Shown here one piece after another: positions 17,844-25,859 of a stretch of 64,000 bases of DNA. How positions within the stretch are numbered: the first letter of the stretch is position 1; every line of letters begins with the position of its first letter. Origin of the DNA: Microbacterium sp. MF43 (GTDB taxonomy: Bacteria > Actinomycetota > Actinomycetes > Actinomycetales > Microbacteriaceae); NCBI RefSeq assembly GCF_012847295.1, contig NZ_JABBDY010000001.1, positions 913,148 to 977,147 on the forward strand. The letters are read 5' to 3'. Below the pieces are notes generated by a model that searched no databases, had not been told where the DNA came from, and worked only from the letters and a program-made list of their open reading frames with translations. A program made the position numbers and the translations under genes.

Positions 17844-18061
17844 AGCGAGACGTCGTTCTCGATGTCCTCGGCGAGCTCCTCGATCGCGTCGGGGCGCAGC
17901 GCGACGCCCGCCGCTTCGAGGCGCTCCCCGAGCACACGACTGACGTCGTCGGTCACCCTGCCGTGACGGATGTCGTCCTCCACCTCGGCGACGACGCGTT
18001 CGATCGTCTCGGCGCGATCGTCGTCCAGGGCGCCGCTGAGGTTGCCGTTGTGGATGCTCAT
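17840..18061 (-). CDS. Short acidic protein, unknown function
   Basis: The 73-residue, strongly acidic helical protein (MSIHNGNLSGALDDDRAETI to ENDVSL) has no Cys and no membrane helix. GC3 bias is coding-like throughout. CAGGGT lies six bases before the ATG, a weak match to the leaderless -10 pattern seen elsewhere. I do not recognise a family; similar short acidic proteins occur in Microbacteriaceae. Confidence 0.6.
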   Translation of the reverse strand: MSIHNGNLSGALDDDRAETIERVVAEVEDDIRHGRVTDDVSRVLGERLEAAGVALRPDAIEELAEDIENDVSL

Positions 18062-18161
18062 GCGCTCACCCTGGCCTCGGCGCCCGGTCGTGCGCACCCC
18101 CTTGACGCCGGCCGCGACCCGTGCGTGGACCCGTGTCGGCGGAGGGCGATAGCGTGCACCC

Positions 18162-19130
18162 ATGCCGCTCCCCGAACACCTGCGCGACTGGATGCTCGAC
18201 TCCGACCCCGCGTTGCGATGGCAGGTGGAGCGCGACCTCCTCGGCACGCCGACGCCGCAGTGGCAGGCCACCCGGGCTCGCGTCGTGACCGACGGGTTCG
18301 GTGCCGCGCTGCTGGCCCAGCAGGATCCCGACGGGCAGTGGGCTGGGGGCTCCTTCTTCCCCGCGGGCTTCTTCGACAGTGACGAGCCCGATCAGCCCGG
18401 GCAGCCCTGGATCGCGACGACGTGGGTGCTGCGCGACCTGCGTGAGTGGGGAGCGGATGCCTCGGCCCTCGGCGACACGGCGGCCAGGCTCGATGCGAAC
18501 AGCCGGTGGGACTACGACGACCTGCCCTATTGGGGCGGCGAGATCGACGTCTGCATCAACTCATACACGCTGGCGACCGGGGCCTGGCTCGGCGCCGATG
18601 TCTCGTCGCTGGCGGCATGGTTTCCGGAGCACCAGCTCGCCGACGGCGGCTGGAACTGCGAGGCCGAGGAAGGCAGGTCGACGCGCTCATCCTTCCACTC
18701 GACGCTCAACGCGCTCCGCGGCATGATGCAGTACGAACGGCTCACAGGCGACACGGGTCTGCGCGAGTCGCGCCGCCGTGGCGAGGAGTACCTGCTCGAG
18801 CGGCGGCTGCTCTATCGGGCGACGACGGGCGAGCCGGTCGGCGAGTTCGTCAGCCGCTTCGTGTACCCCAACCGGCACCGTTACAGCGCCCTGTACGCCC
18901 TCGACTACTTCCGCGAGGCGTCGCTGTGGGAAGGGCGAGATCCCGACCCGCGACTGGCCGACGCCATCGCCGTGGTGCGCGACGCGCGGCAGCCCGACGG
19001 CACCTGGCTGCAGACCACTCCGCTGGCCGGGCGCACGTGGTTCGAAGTGGACGTGCCGGAGGGGCAGCCGTCGAAGTGGCTCACGCTGTTCGGGACGCGA
19101 GTGCTGGACTGGTGGGATTCCGTGCGCTGA
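18162..19130 (+). CDS. Terpene-cyclase-like alpha/alpha-toroid protein
   Basis: The 322-residue protein has repeated QW-type motifs (QQDPDGQW, HQLADGGW, RQPDGTW) typical of the squalene-hopene-cyclase/prenyltransferase toroid. A DxDD sequence (DYDD, residues 117-120) resembles the acid motif of class II cyclases. The length is about half that of a squalene cyclase, so it would be a single barrel. No signal peptide is seen. There are no terpene genes nearby, so the enzymatic role is uncertain and it may simply be a toroid-fold protein. TAGCGT at 18150-18155 ends six bases before the ATG. Confidence 0.75.
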   Translation: MPLPEHLRDWMLDSDPALRWQVERDLLGTPTPQWQATRARVVTDGFGAALLAQQDPDGQWAGGSFFPAGFFDSDEPDQPGQPWIATTWVLRDLREWGADASALGDTAARLDANSRWDYDDLPYWGGEIDVCINSYTLATGAWLGADVSSLAAWFPEHQLADGGWNCEAEEGRSTRSSFHSTLNALRGMMQYERLTGDTGLRESRRRGEEYLLERRLLYRATTGEPVGEFVSRFVYPNRHRYSALYALDYFREASLWEGRDPDPRLADAIAVVRDARQPDGTWLQTTPLAGRTWFEVDVPEGQPSKWLTLFGTRVLDWWDSVR

Positions 19131-19193
19131 GCGGCCGCCGACGCCGCGAGCGTCTCCTCTCCTCGGCGCGGGGCGGCACGGTCGGCGGGGGAT

Positions 19194-20567
19194 TCACGCG
19201 CTCGCGAGCTCGAGGAGTCGTCGACGGCCGGCGCCGATGATCGCCTTGAGACGTGTGCGCGCTGCGACGACCGCGGGGTCATCCGCGCGATCGGCCGGCA
19301 CGCGCGCCGGATTGAGGGCGGTCGTGTTGGCCCAGGCGCGGAGGTCGGGCTCCGTCGTCATGGCCAGGGACGCATCTCCGCCGATGACCTGCATGCGCGC
19401 CCAGTCCGTGGGGGTGTTCGAGTAGGGAGACGGGCGACAGACCCGGTTCTTCTCCTCGTCGTCGTCGCGAGTCGCCTCGACGTACCCGGCGAGGGCGGCA
19501 CCGAAGCACGGGAAGCCCACGCGCACCGGCTGCGGTGTGATCGCGGCGCGTGTCCAGATGGGGCGCAGCCCGGGGTACTTCAGGCCGTCCGCCGCGCAGT
19601 GGATCACGAGCGCATCGGCCGGCACTCCGACGTCTGCGTCGTCGAAGCGGAGGCGACCCGGCGCGACCGAACGCAGGTGCCCCCGGCGCACCACGTCTTC
19701 CACGCTGCGCAGCAGCTCGAGCTCCCAGGTCGCGAGCGTGGGCGTCTTGGCCATCGTGGGCGTGACGCCCGTGTCGATCCTCAGCATGATCCCGGCCTCC
19801 TCCAGTCGCCGGAAGACGTCGTCCGCACTTGAGGCCGCCGCAGCCGCCTCCATCGTGTCTGCGGCCATTCCGAGGAAGATGGCGGGGTCGGGCTGCACGA
19901 CCGCTCGGTTGAGCAGCCACGGGTCACGCGGACGCACCCACGTCAGGTCGTCGGCCGCCACCCCCTGCTGCAGCAGCCACACGCACGCATCGGTCGCCGT
20001 CTTGCCCGCGCCGACGATCACGAAGTGCGGCGGAGGCGATTCCACGCGCGCCACGTCGTTGACGGAGATCACGCGCGTATCGTCCTCGACCGCGAACGGC
20101 GGGGGAGTGAGGGAGGGGATGCTCGGCGAGAGGTAACGGGCATCGACGACGCGCGCTCGTGGCGCGATGAACCCCGCGCCGCTCACCATCGACAGGAAGC
20201 GCCCGTCGCCGACGTATTCGCACATGCCGTGGAAGTCGACGCGACCGGTGGCCAGCAGGTGTTCGAGGACGCGGTCGTAGTAGGCGCAGACCTCCGCGCC
20301 GCTCGCCCGCTCGTGCAGGCCGCGCTCGGGCCCTACGCCCTGCAGACGACCGTCGCCGAGGAGCGTCGAGGCGACGCCGTAGAACGCGGATGCCTGATGC
20401 AGCCGGACGAACCCGTACGCATCGCGCCAGTGTCCGCCTGCCGCTGGACGTCGATCGACGATCGCGACGGATGCCTCCGCGTTCGCGCTCACGAGGGAAT
20501 CGATGAACGCCATCCCCATCGCGCCGGCACCGACCACGAGGTAGTCGACGTCGACGACCGACTCCAT
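19194..20567 (-). CDS. FAD/NAD(P)-binding flavoprotein (monooxygenase-like)
   Basis: The 457-residue protein begins with a Rossmann FAD motif VVGAGAMGMAFIDSL (GxGxxG) followed by DRRPAAGGHWRDAYGFVRLHQ, as in flavin-containing monooxygenases. A second nucleotide motif FVIVGAGKTATDACVWLL (residues about 170-188) would bind NAD(P)H. The FMO-identifying sequence FxGxxxHxxx(Y/F) is not evident, so the reaction is open. It is a cytoplasmic oxidoreductase, transcribed alone and convergent with the toroid protein gene. Confidence 0.82.
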   Translation of the reverse strand: MESVVDVDYLVVGAGAMGMAFIDSLVSANAEASVAIVDRRPAAGGHWRDAYGFVRLHQASAFYGVASTLLGDGRLQGVGPERGLHERASGAEVCAYYDRVLEHLLATGRVDFHGMCEYVGDGRFLSMVSGAGFIAPRARVVDARYLSPSIPSLTPPPFAVEDDTRVISVNDVARVESPPPHFVIVGAGKTATDACVWLLQQGVAADDLTWVRPRDPWLLNRAVVQPDPAIFLGMAADTMEAAAAASSADDVFRRLEEAGIMLRIDTGVTPTMAKTPTLATWELELLRSVEDVVRRGHLRSVAPGRLRFDDADVGVPADALVIHCAADGLKYPGLRPIWTRAAITPQPVRVGFPCFGAALAGYVEATRDDDEEKNRVCRPSPYSNTPTDWARMQVIGGDASLAMTTEPDLRAWANTTALNPARVPADRADDPAVVAARTRLKAIIGAGRRRLLELASA

Positions 20568-20618
20568 GGGCCTATGAGAGCACCGGCTCCGAAGCGCGTC
20601 AATGGCACCCTCGCACGG

Positions 20619-20876
20619 TCAGTGCGCGGCATCCGTCGACTCGGCCTCCACCTCGTCCAGCCCGGACCCGCCCGCGGCCTCCCAGCGGAGGAGGTCGCCG
20701 GGCTGGCAGTCGAGCGCTTCGCACAGTGCGTCGAGGGTCGAGAAGCGCACCGCCTTGGCGCGCCCGTTCTTGAGCACGGCGAGGTTCGCGGGCGTCACGC
20801 CGACCCGCTCGGCGAGTGCGCCGACCGACATCTTGCGCCGTGCGAGCATCACGTCGATGTCCACGATGATGGGCAT
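20619..20876 (-). CDS. Xre/YozG-type helix-turn-helix regulator
   Basis: The 85-residue protein is one HTH_26/Xre domain: MSVGALAERVGVTPANLAVLKNG provides the recognition helix, then FSTLDALCEALDCQPGDLL. The C-terminal 18 residues are acidic and unstructured. Its start overlaps the stop of the DUF2975 gene (TGATG), so the two are co-translated. This DUF2975-HTH pairing is widespread in Actinobacteria and Firmicutes. The palindrome in the operon promoter is the obvious candidate binding site for autoregulation. Confidence 0.88.
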   Translation of the reverse strand: MPIIVDIDVMLARRKMSVGALAERVGVTPANLAVLKNGRAKAVRFSTLDALCEALDCQPGDLLRWEAAGGSGLDEVEAESTDAAH

Positions 20877-21361
20877 CAGATCACCTCGTCCATCTCGGAG
20901 CGCAGCGCGCGCGCCTCGGCGTCGCGGTCGATCGCCTGCCTGAGCAGCATGCGCATCACCACGACGAGCAGCGCCATGCCGAACAGCGCGAGCGAGAAGC
21001 CGCACACGATGCCCACCGCCCCGGGAGCCGCTTCGCCGAGCGCCATCAGCACGGCGAGCCCGAACAGGGCGATCGCGGCCGCGATGATGCTCCCGATGAT
21101 GATGTTCACCCATATGAAGGCCGCAGGCGAGAACACCGCGCCGCGACGCACGAGGGTCAGAAGCTGCCACACGCACACCGCGAAGACCTGCATGGTCAGC
21201 ACGCCGAACACGATGATGATCATGAGCGTGATGCGGCGCCACAGCTGCCCGCCCTCGGTGTCCTCCCAGAGCAGCGGCACGATGACCGTCTGCACCACGA
21301 GCGATCCCGCGAGCGACAGCGCGATCACGACGCGCAGCGTCAGAATCGTGAACCTTCCCAT
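20876..21361 (-). CDS. DUF2975 membrane protein
   Basis: The 161-residue protein has four predicted transmembrane helices (about residues 8-28, 45-68, 83-107, 117-138) and an acidic C-terminus. It matches the DUF2975 pattern, with LLTLVRRGAVFSP between helices 2 and 3. These proteins are usually encoded with a small Xre regulator, as here, and probably control or sense something at the membrane; the biochemical role is unknown. A hairpin (21370-21375 with 21385-21390) covers the GAGAGG ribosome binding region, so initiation may be modulated. Confidence 0.88.
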   Translation of the reverse strand: MGRFTILTLRVVIALSLAGSLVVQTVIVPLLWEDTEGGQLWRRITLMIIIVFGVLTMQVFAVCVWQLLTLVRRGAVFSPAAFIWVNIIIGSIIAAAIALFGLAVLMALGEAAPGAVGIVCGFSLALFGMALLVVVMRMLLRQAIDRDAEARALRSEMDEVI

Positions 21362-21391
21362 TTACCGGCCTCTCGCTTCAGTAACGAGAGA

Positions 21392-21434
21392 AATCTATCG
21401 AAAGTCGATAGGTAATGCAAGAGGAACGATAGGT
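21392..21434 (-). promoter_or_regulatory. Sigma-70 promoter with palindromic operator for the DUF2975/HTH operon
   Basis: On the minus strand TTGCAT (21420-21415) and TAGATT (21397-21392) are separated by exactly 17 bases. The spacer and -10 are occupied by the perfect palindrome CTATCGAAAGTCGATAG (21395-21411). A further copy of ACCTATCG lies upstream of the -35 at 21427-21434, 21 bases (two helical turns) from the one in the palindrome. A repressor bound here would block RNA polymerase; the HTH protein of the operon is the likely ligand. Confidence 0.75.
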
Positions 21435-21444
21435 GGAGCGGCCC

Positions 21445-22206
21445 TCATGACCTCACTGCACGGCGAACGAGAGGTGGCGGGCTCGCGCCGAGAAGCGTTC
21501 GGGCGAGCATCGTCGCCCCGGCCACCGCCGCAGGCATCGTGGCGACGGCTCCGAGCGGCACCATGAAGCACAGCTGGGTGGCGACACCGAAGCCCAGGAC
21601 CCGCAGCCGGTGGGTCCGCAGAATCCGGCGCCGAGCCGCCGCCGGGATCCCGCGGGCACTGAGGGCTCGAGACGTCAGCTCGTCGGCGACGAGCCAGCCG
21701 GTCAGCGAGACCGCGAAGACGGTGCCGAGCACACCGCCCACGACCGGGATGAGTGCGATGAGTGCGGCCAGCGCGGCGACGGCGATACCCCGCGAGATGA
21801 GCCAGATCCCGTCCGCCACGGAGCGCCAGAACCCGTACGGCACGTCCGGAGCGTCGCCGTCGTGCTCGGCCTCGATCGCCCGCCAGATGCGCTCGTAGAA
21901 GGGATCGCCGATCACCAGAGTGAGCGCGGTGAAGGACACCGCGACCAGGACGAGCGCGGCGCCGAACAGTGCGGTGCCGATCGTGACCCGGATCACCGTC
22001 GCCCATACGCCGGGCCAGGTGTCGGCGAACGGGGTCATCGCCTCGGTGATCGCGGGAAGGAAGGCGCCGAGGGCGATGAGCCCCGACAGGAACAGCACTC
22101 CGACGATCGCAGCGGGGACGAGCCCGAGCGCCATCAGGCCGGGCCGGCGCCGCCAATACGCGAAGCCGCGCCCGAGCAGCCTCACACCTTCGGCGAGTTC
22201 GCGCAC
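21445..22206 (-). CDS. EI24/CysZ-like membrane protein
   Basis: The 253-residue protein matches the EI24 domain family (CysZ/EI24): an N-terminal amphipathic RELAEGVRLLGRGFAYWRRRP, then about six hydrophobic segments and the conserved FTALTLVIGDPFYERIWRAIE. CysZ in E. coli is a sulfate channel, but most actinobacterial members are uncharacterised. The GTG start at 22206 is set by TAGGCT at 22218-22213, six bases upstream, predicting leaderless translation. Confidence 0.82.
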   Translation of the reverse strand: MRELAEGVRLLGRGFAYWRRRPGLMALGLVPAAIVGVLFLSGLIALGAFLPAITEAMTPFADTWPGVWATVIRVTIGTALFGAALVLVAVSFTALTLVIGDPFYERIWRAIEAEHDGDAPDVPYGFWRSVADGIWLISRGIAVAALAALIALIPVVGGVLGTVFAVSLTGWLVADELTSRALSARGIPAAARRRILRTHRLRVLGFGVATQLCFMVPLGAVATMPAAVAGATMLARTLLGASPPPLVRRAVRS

Positions 22207-22235
22207 GCGCTCAGCCTAGATCGGGCCCGATGGAT

Positions 22236-23129
22236 TCACTCCGACCTGGCGCAGCGGAACCCGATGTGCGTCGCCGCCGAGTCGTCGGCCTGCGGGGACC
22301 GCGCGGCCGGCCGGAACCTCAGGCAGTAGTCGGGGGAGCAGAGGTACGACCCGCCCTTGAGCACACGCCGAGGCATGCGGGATCCCGGCTCGGCGCTCGC
22401 CGCGGCGAGGAGCTCCGGCCGGTGCTCCCGGTAGAGGGCCGCCGTGGTGGGGAACCGGTGGCGCGGAAGGTAGTAGTCCGTGGTCCATTCCCACACGTTG
22501 CCGATCGCATCGAAGAGACCGAAGCCGTTCGCCGGATACGAGCCCACCGGCGCCGTCGACCCGCCGTGATCTCCCTGGACGTCGTACGGGAACCGCCCGA
22601 GCCAGCTGTTCGCCTGCGCCACGCCGCCGGGATATGCCTCGTCGCCCCACGCGAACGCCGTGGCGGTGCCGCCCCGCGCCGCATACTCGAACTCGGCCTC
22701 GGTCGGCAGGCGCTTGCCCCTCCAGGCCGCGTAGGCGGCGGCATCCTCGAACGCCACCTGCACCACGGGATGCGACATCCGCCCGTCGATCGATGAATCG
22801 GGGCCCTCGGGATGGCGCCACTGCGCGCCGGGCTGCCAGCGCCACCACTGTCGCCAGTCGCGCAGGTCGACGGGTCCCGTCGCCGGGGTGAACACCATCG
22901 AGCCGGGCGCGAGGTCGTCGAGGTCCACGTCGGGGAAGTCCGCCGGATCGAGGCCCCGCTCGGCCACCGTGAGGTATCCGGTGTCGGCCACGAACTCCGA
23001 GAACGCCGCGTTGGTCACCTGATGCGTGTCGATCCAGAACGGGTCGACGGATGCCTCGTGCGCCGGCCGTTCGTCCGGATAGAAGTCGTCGCTGCCCATC
23101 GTGAACGAGCCGCCGGGGAGCAGCACCAT
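22236..23129 (-). CDS. Formylglycine-generating enzyme (sulfatase maturation)
   Basis: The 297-residue enzyme converts the active-site Cys of sulfatases to formylglycine with O2. It has the FGE-sulfatase fold, beginning MVLLPGGSFTMGSDDFYPDE. The catalytic pair is intact: SYLCSPDYC gives Cys264 and Cys269, followed by HIGFRCA. No signal peptide is present, so it acts in the cytoplasm. It lies 28 bases downstream of the sulfatase gene, whose CSPTR sequence is its expected substrate. I chose ATG 23129; an in-frame GTG at 23138 is an alternative. Confidence 0.92.
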   Translation of the reverse strand: MVLLPGGSFTMGSDDFYPDERPAHEASVDPFWIDTHQVTNAAFSEFVADTGYLTVAERGLDPADFPDVDLDDLAPGSMVFTPATGPVDLRDWRQWWRWQPGAQWRHPEGPDSSIDGRMSHPVVQVAFEDAAAYAAWRGKRLPTEAEFEYAARGGTATAFAWGDEAYPGGVAQANSWLGRFPYDVQGDHGGSTAPVGSYPANGFGLFDAIGNVWEWTTDYYLPRHRFPTTAALYREHRPELLAAASAEPGSRMPRRVLKGGSYLCSPDYCLRFRPAARSPQADDSAATHIGFRCARSE

Positions 23130-23157
23130 GCCGTCCACGATCAAGCCGCCCCGCCCG

Positions 23158-25497
23158 TCACGACGCGTACGCCACGTGGAACCGCTGGATCGTTCCGTCG
23201 AACGTGAACGGCATCCGGTCGGCGTACGCGCGCGACACGGCTCCGCCGTAGGCGCGTCCGACGTCGAGGCAGTCATTGGCGGAGAACAGCAGCGGGGCAC
23301 TGACGGGCACGACACCCGACGCGACCTCGTCGCCGTCCACGCGCAGCGCCACGGTGAGCGGACCGCCGGGCCGCGGCTCGACGTACGACGTCGCGACCTC
23401 GATCGTGTGCGTGCCCGCGGTGAGCGGCGAGGGTGCTGCCACCGTCGTGCGCTGCACCAGGAACAGGTTGTACTCGTACGTCAGCACGCCGTCCACGACG
23501 AACAGCGTGAGACCGCCGCCGGCCCCGCCGAGCTTGTACAGCACGCCGTTGGCGTGCTCGCCCACGTCGACGGCGATCGTGACCGAGTTCGGCTTGTTCC
23601 CCAGCGCCGGAGCACAGAACTCCGGAACGCGGGTCGTCTCGCCCGAGAACTCCCATTGCGAGTACGGCGGGGTGATGCGGAACTCCGGATGATAGACGGG
23701 CACCCACAGCCCGGCGCCGACGGGGAGCACCTTGTTCTTCGCCGCCTCGATCGCGAAGAGCTCCTTGAGCGCTGCGAGCTTCTCGGGGTGCTCGTCGGCG
23801 AGGTCGTGTGCCTGGCTCCAGTCCGCGTCGAGGTGGTACAGCTCCCACGTGTCCTCATCCGGAGTCCACGTGCGGATTCCGGGCGGCGCGCCCGGCACCC
23901 AGGGGAGGCGCGGGCCAGGGGTCGACGCGATCCAGCCGTCCTCGTAGATCGATCGGCTCGCCATGATCTCGAAGTACTGGACCCGGTGGCGACCCTCGGC
24001 CGTCTTGTCGTCGATCGAGTACGCGAAGCTCGTGCCGTCGATCGGGTCCTGATGGATGCCGTTCACCGTCTCGGGAGCGGAGATGCCGAGGATCTCGTAG
24101 ATCGTCGGGGCCAGATCGATGACGTGGTGGAACTGCGTGCGAGGCACCGGGTCGTGCTCGATCCGGCCGGGCCACTGGATGAACATCGGATTGCGCGTGC
24201 CGCCGAGGTGCGAGGCCATGAGCTTCATGCCCTGGTAGGGCGTCGACCCCGCCCATGCCCACGCCGCGTGGTACTGGTTGTCGGTCGCCGGCGTGCCGAG
24301 CGCGTCGAGCCCGCCGAGCTCCTCGAGCGCCGCGATGTGCTGGTCGACGGTGGTCGGGATCATGTTCTGCGCGAGGAGCTCGCTGATCGTGCCGTTCTGG
24401 CCCTCGCCCGACGAGCCGTTGTCTCCCCAGATGTACACCACGATGGTGTTGTCGCCGTAGCCCAGCCGTTCGAGCTCGTCGATCACGCGACCCGCCTGCA
24501 CGTCGGCGTGTTCGCCGAACCCCGCGCACACCTCCATGAGGCGCGCCTGGAACGGCTTCTGGTGGTCAGGGATCTCATCCCAGCCCTGCAGAGAGTCCGG
24601 GCGTGGCGTGAGCACCGCGTCCTCCGGCACCCAACCCGCCGCCTTGGCACCCGCGAGCGCTTCCTCGCGGTAGACGTCCCAGCCGTCGTCGAAGGCTCCC
24701 GCGTATTTGTCGGCCCACTCCTTCATGATGTGGTGCGGGCCGTGGATCGCGCCGGTCGCCCAGTACATGAAGAACGGCTTGTCCGGCGAGAGCGCCTTGT
24801 GGTCGCGCAGCCACGAGATCGCGTCGTCCGCGATGTCCTCGCTGAGGTGGTAGCCGTCTTCCGGGGACTTCGGGGGCAGGACGCTGGTCGTGTTCCGCAC
24901 GAGGTTCGGTTCGTAATGGGATGCCTCGCCGGCGAGGAATCCGTAGAAGTACTCGAACCCGTTCCCGGTCGGCCAGTTGTCGTAAGGACCGGCCTTCGTC
25001 GTCTCCTCGGCGGGCGTGTTGTGCCATTTGCCCCACGCGGCGGTGGAGTACCCGTAGTTGCGCAGCACCTCGGCGATCGTCGCGCTGCTCTTGGGGATGT
25101 GGCCGGAGTACCCGTCCCAGTCGTTGGCGAGCTCGGCGATCTGACCGGCGCCGACGCGGTGGTGATTGCGCCCGGTGAGCAGCGCGGCCCGAGTGGGGGA
25201 GCACATCGAGGTGGTGTGGAAGCGGTTGTAGCCGATGCCGGCCGAGCGGATGCGCTCGAGGGTGGGGGTATCGATCCTGCCGCCGAGCGGAGCGGGCAGC
25301 GCGGGCCCCGCGTCGTCGATGAGGATCACCAGAACGTTCGGGGCGTCGTCGGGAAGGTGCTTCTGCGGCGCGACCGGGGAGTAGGTCGACTCGCCGAGCG
25401 TCCTGCCGGCGATGCTTCCCGAGGGTGCGGGGGCGAACGGCAGCGTCCGTGCCGGCGGGAGCGGAGCTCCGGCAACCGAGGGCGTGGCATCCGTCAT
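23158..25497 (-). CDS. Arylsulfatase (type I, Cys-type)
   Basis: The 779-residue enzyme hydrolyses sulfate esters. The sulfatase signature TSMCSPTRAALLTGR contains Cys99, to be modified to formylglycine by the neighbouring FGE. Metal-binding motifs VLILIDDAG and WGDNGSS are present. After the catalytic domain a beta-rich C-terminal region of about 200 residues follows. There is no signal peptide or Tat motif, which implies a cytoplasmic enzyme or non-classical export. The natural substrate is not evident; there is no sulfate transporter beside it. Confidence 0.92.
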   Translation of the reverse strand: MTDATPSVAGAPLPPARTLPFAPAPSGSIAGRTLGESTYSPVAPQKHLPDDAPNVLVILIDDAGPALPAPLGGRIDTPTLERIRSAGIGYNRFHTTSMCSPTRAALLTGRNHHRVGAGQIAELANDWDGYSGHIPKSSATIAEVLRNYGYSTAAWGKWHNTPAEETTKAGPYDNWPTGNGFEYFYGFLAGEASHYEPNLVRNTTSVLPPKSPEDGYHLSEDIADDAISWLRDHKALSPDKPFFMYWATGAIHGPHHIMKEWADKYAGAFDDGWDVYREEALAGAKAAGWVPEDAVLTPRPDSLQGWDEIPDHQKPFQARLMEVCAGFGEHADVQAGRVIDELERLGYGDNTIVVYIWGDNGSSGEGQNGTISELLAQNMIPTTVDQHIAALEELGGLDALGTPATDNQYHAAWAWAGSTPYQGMKLMASHLGGTRNPMFIQWPGRIEHDPVPRTQFHHVIDLAPTIYEILGISAPETVNGIHQDPIDGTSFAYSIDDKTAEGRHRVQYFEIMASRSIYEDGWIASTPGPRLPWVPGAPPGIRTWTPDEDTWELYHLDADWSQAHDLADEHPEKLAALKELFAIEAAKNKVLPVGAGLWVPVYHPEFRITPPYSQWEFSGETTRVPEFCAPALGNKPNSVTIAVDVGEHANGVLYKLGGAGGGLTLFVVDGVLTYEYNLFLVQRTTVAAPSPLTAGTHTIEVATSYVEPRPGGPLTVALRVDGDEVASGVVPVSAPLLFSANDCLDVGRAYGGAVSRAYADRMPFTFDGTIQRFHVAYAS

Positions 25498-25567
25498 GAT
25501 CTCTCCTCACCGTGCTGGAATCGCCCCAGCCCGGGTGCCACGGTACGGGCAGGTGGCACGGTGCTCA

Positions 25568-25796
25568 TCACGCCGATGGGGTGAGATCCGAGCGCTCCTG
25601 ATCGAGTCGCTCGCCGAATTCGACGATGAGGCCCTCGGGTCCGCGGACGTCGCAGACGAGCCACACATCCTCGTCGTTCACGACCTCGCCGACGAGGCCG
25701 TCACGCCGCGATCGAAGCCGAGCAGTCCGAAGAAGTCCGCAACCCGGTCCAGTCACGGACGACGATGCCGATGTGCTCGAAGCTGCGCACGCCCAT
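25568..25796 (-). pseudogene. VOC (glyoxalase-like) family pseudogene
   Basis: Reading from ATG 25796 gives GVRSFEHIGIVVRDW, a typical VOC N-terminus. After that Asp a one-base loss breaks the frame: adding a base restores DLDRVADFFGLLGF. About 20 codons on, the sequence jumps, in yet another frame, to VGEVVNDEDVW and VRGPEGLIVEFGERL, the C-terminal end of a VOC domain. The middle (roughly 70-80 residues) is missing. The gene thus carries an internal deletion plus at least one frameshift. Confidence 0.75.
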
Positions 25797-25859
25797 GCGG
25801 CGATGCTACGGGCGTCGGCCGGGTGACGGGAGGCCTCGAACCGCACCGGGCCACCCCGC

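Noticed and set aside
23101-25584. 827-codon plus-strand frame opposite the sulfatase gene
   Set aside because: Antisense shadow of the sulfatase, which has clear family motifs.
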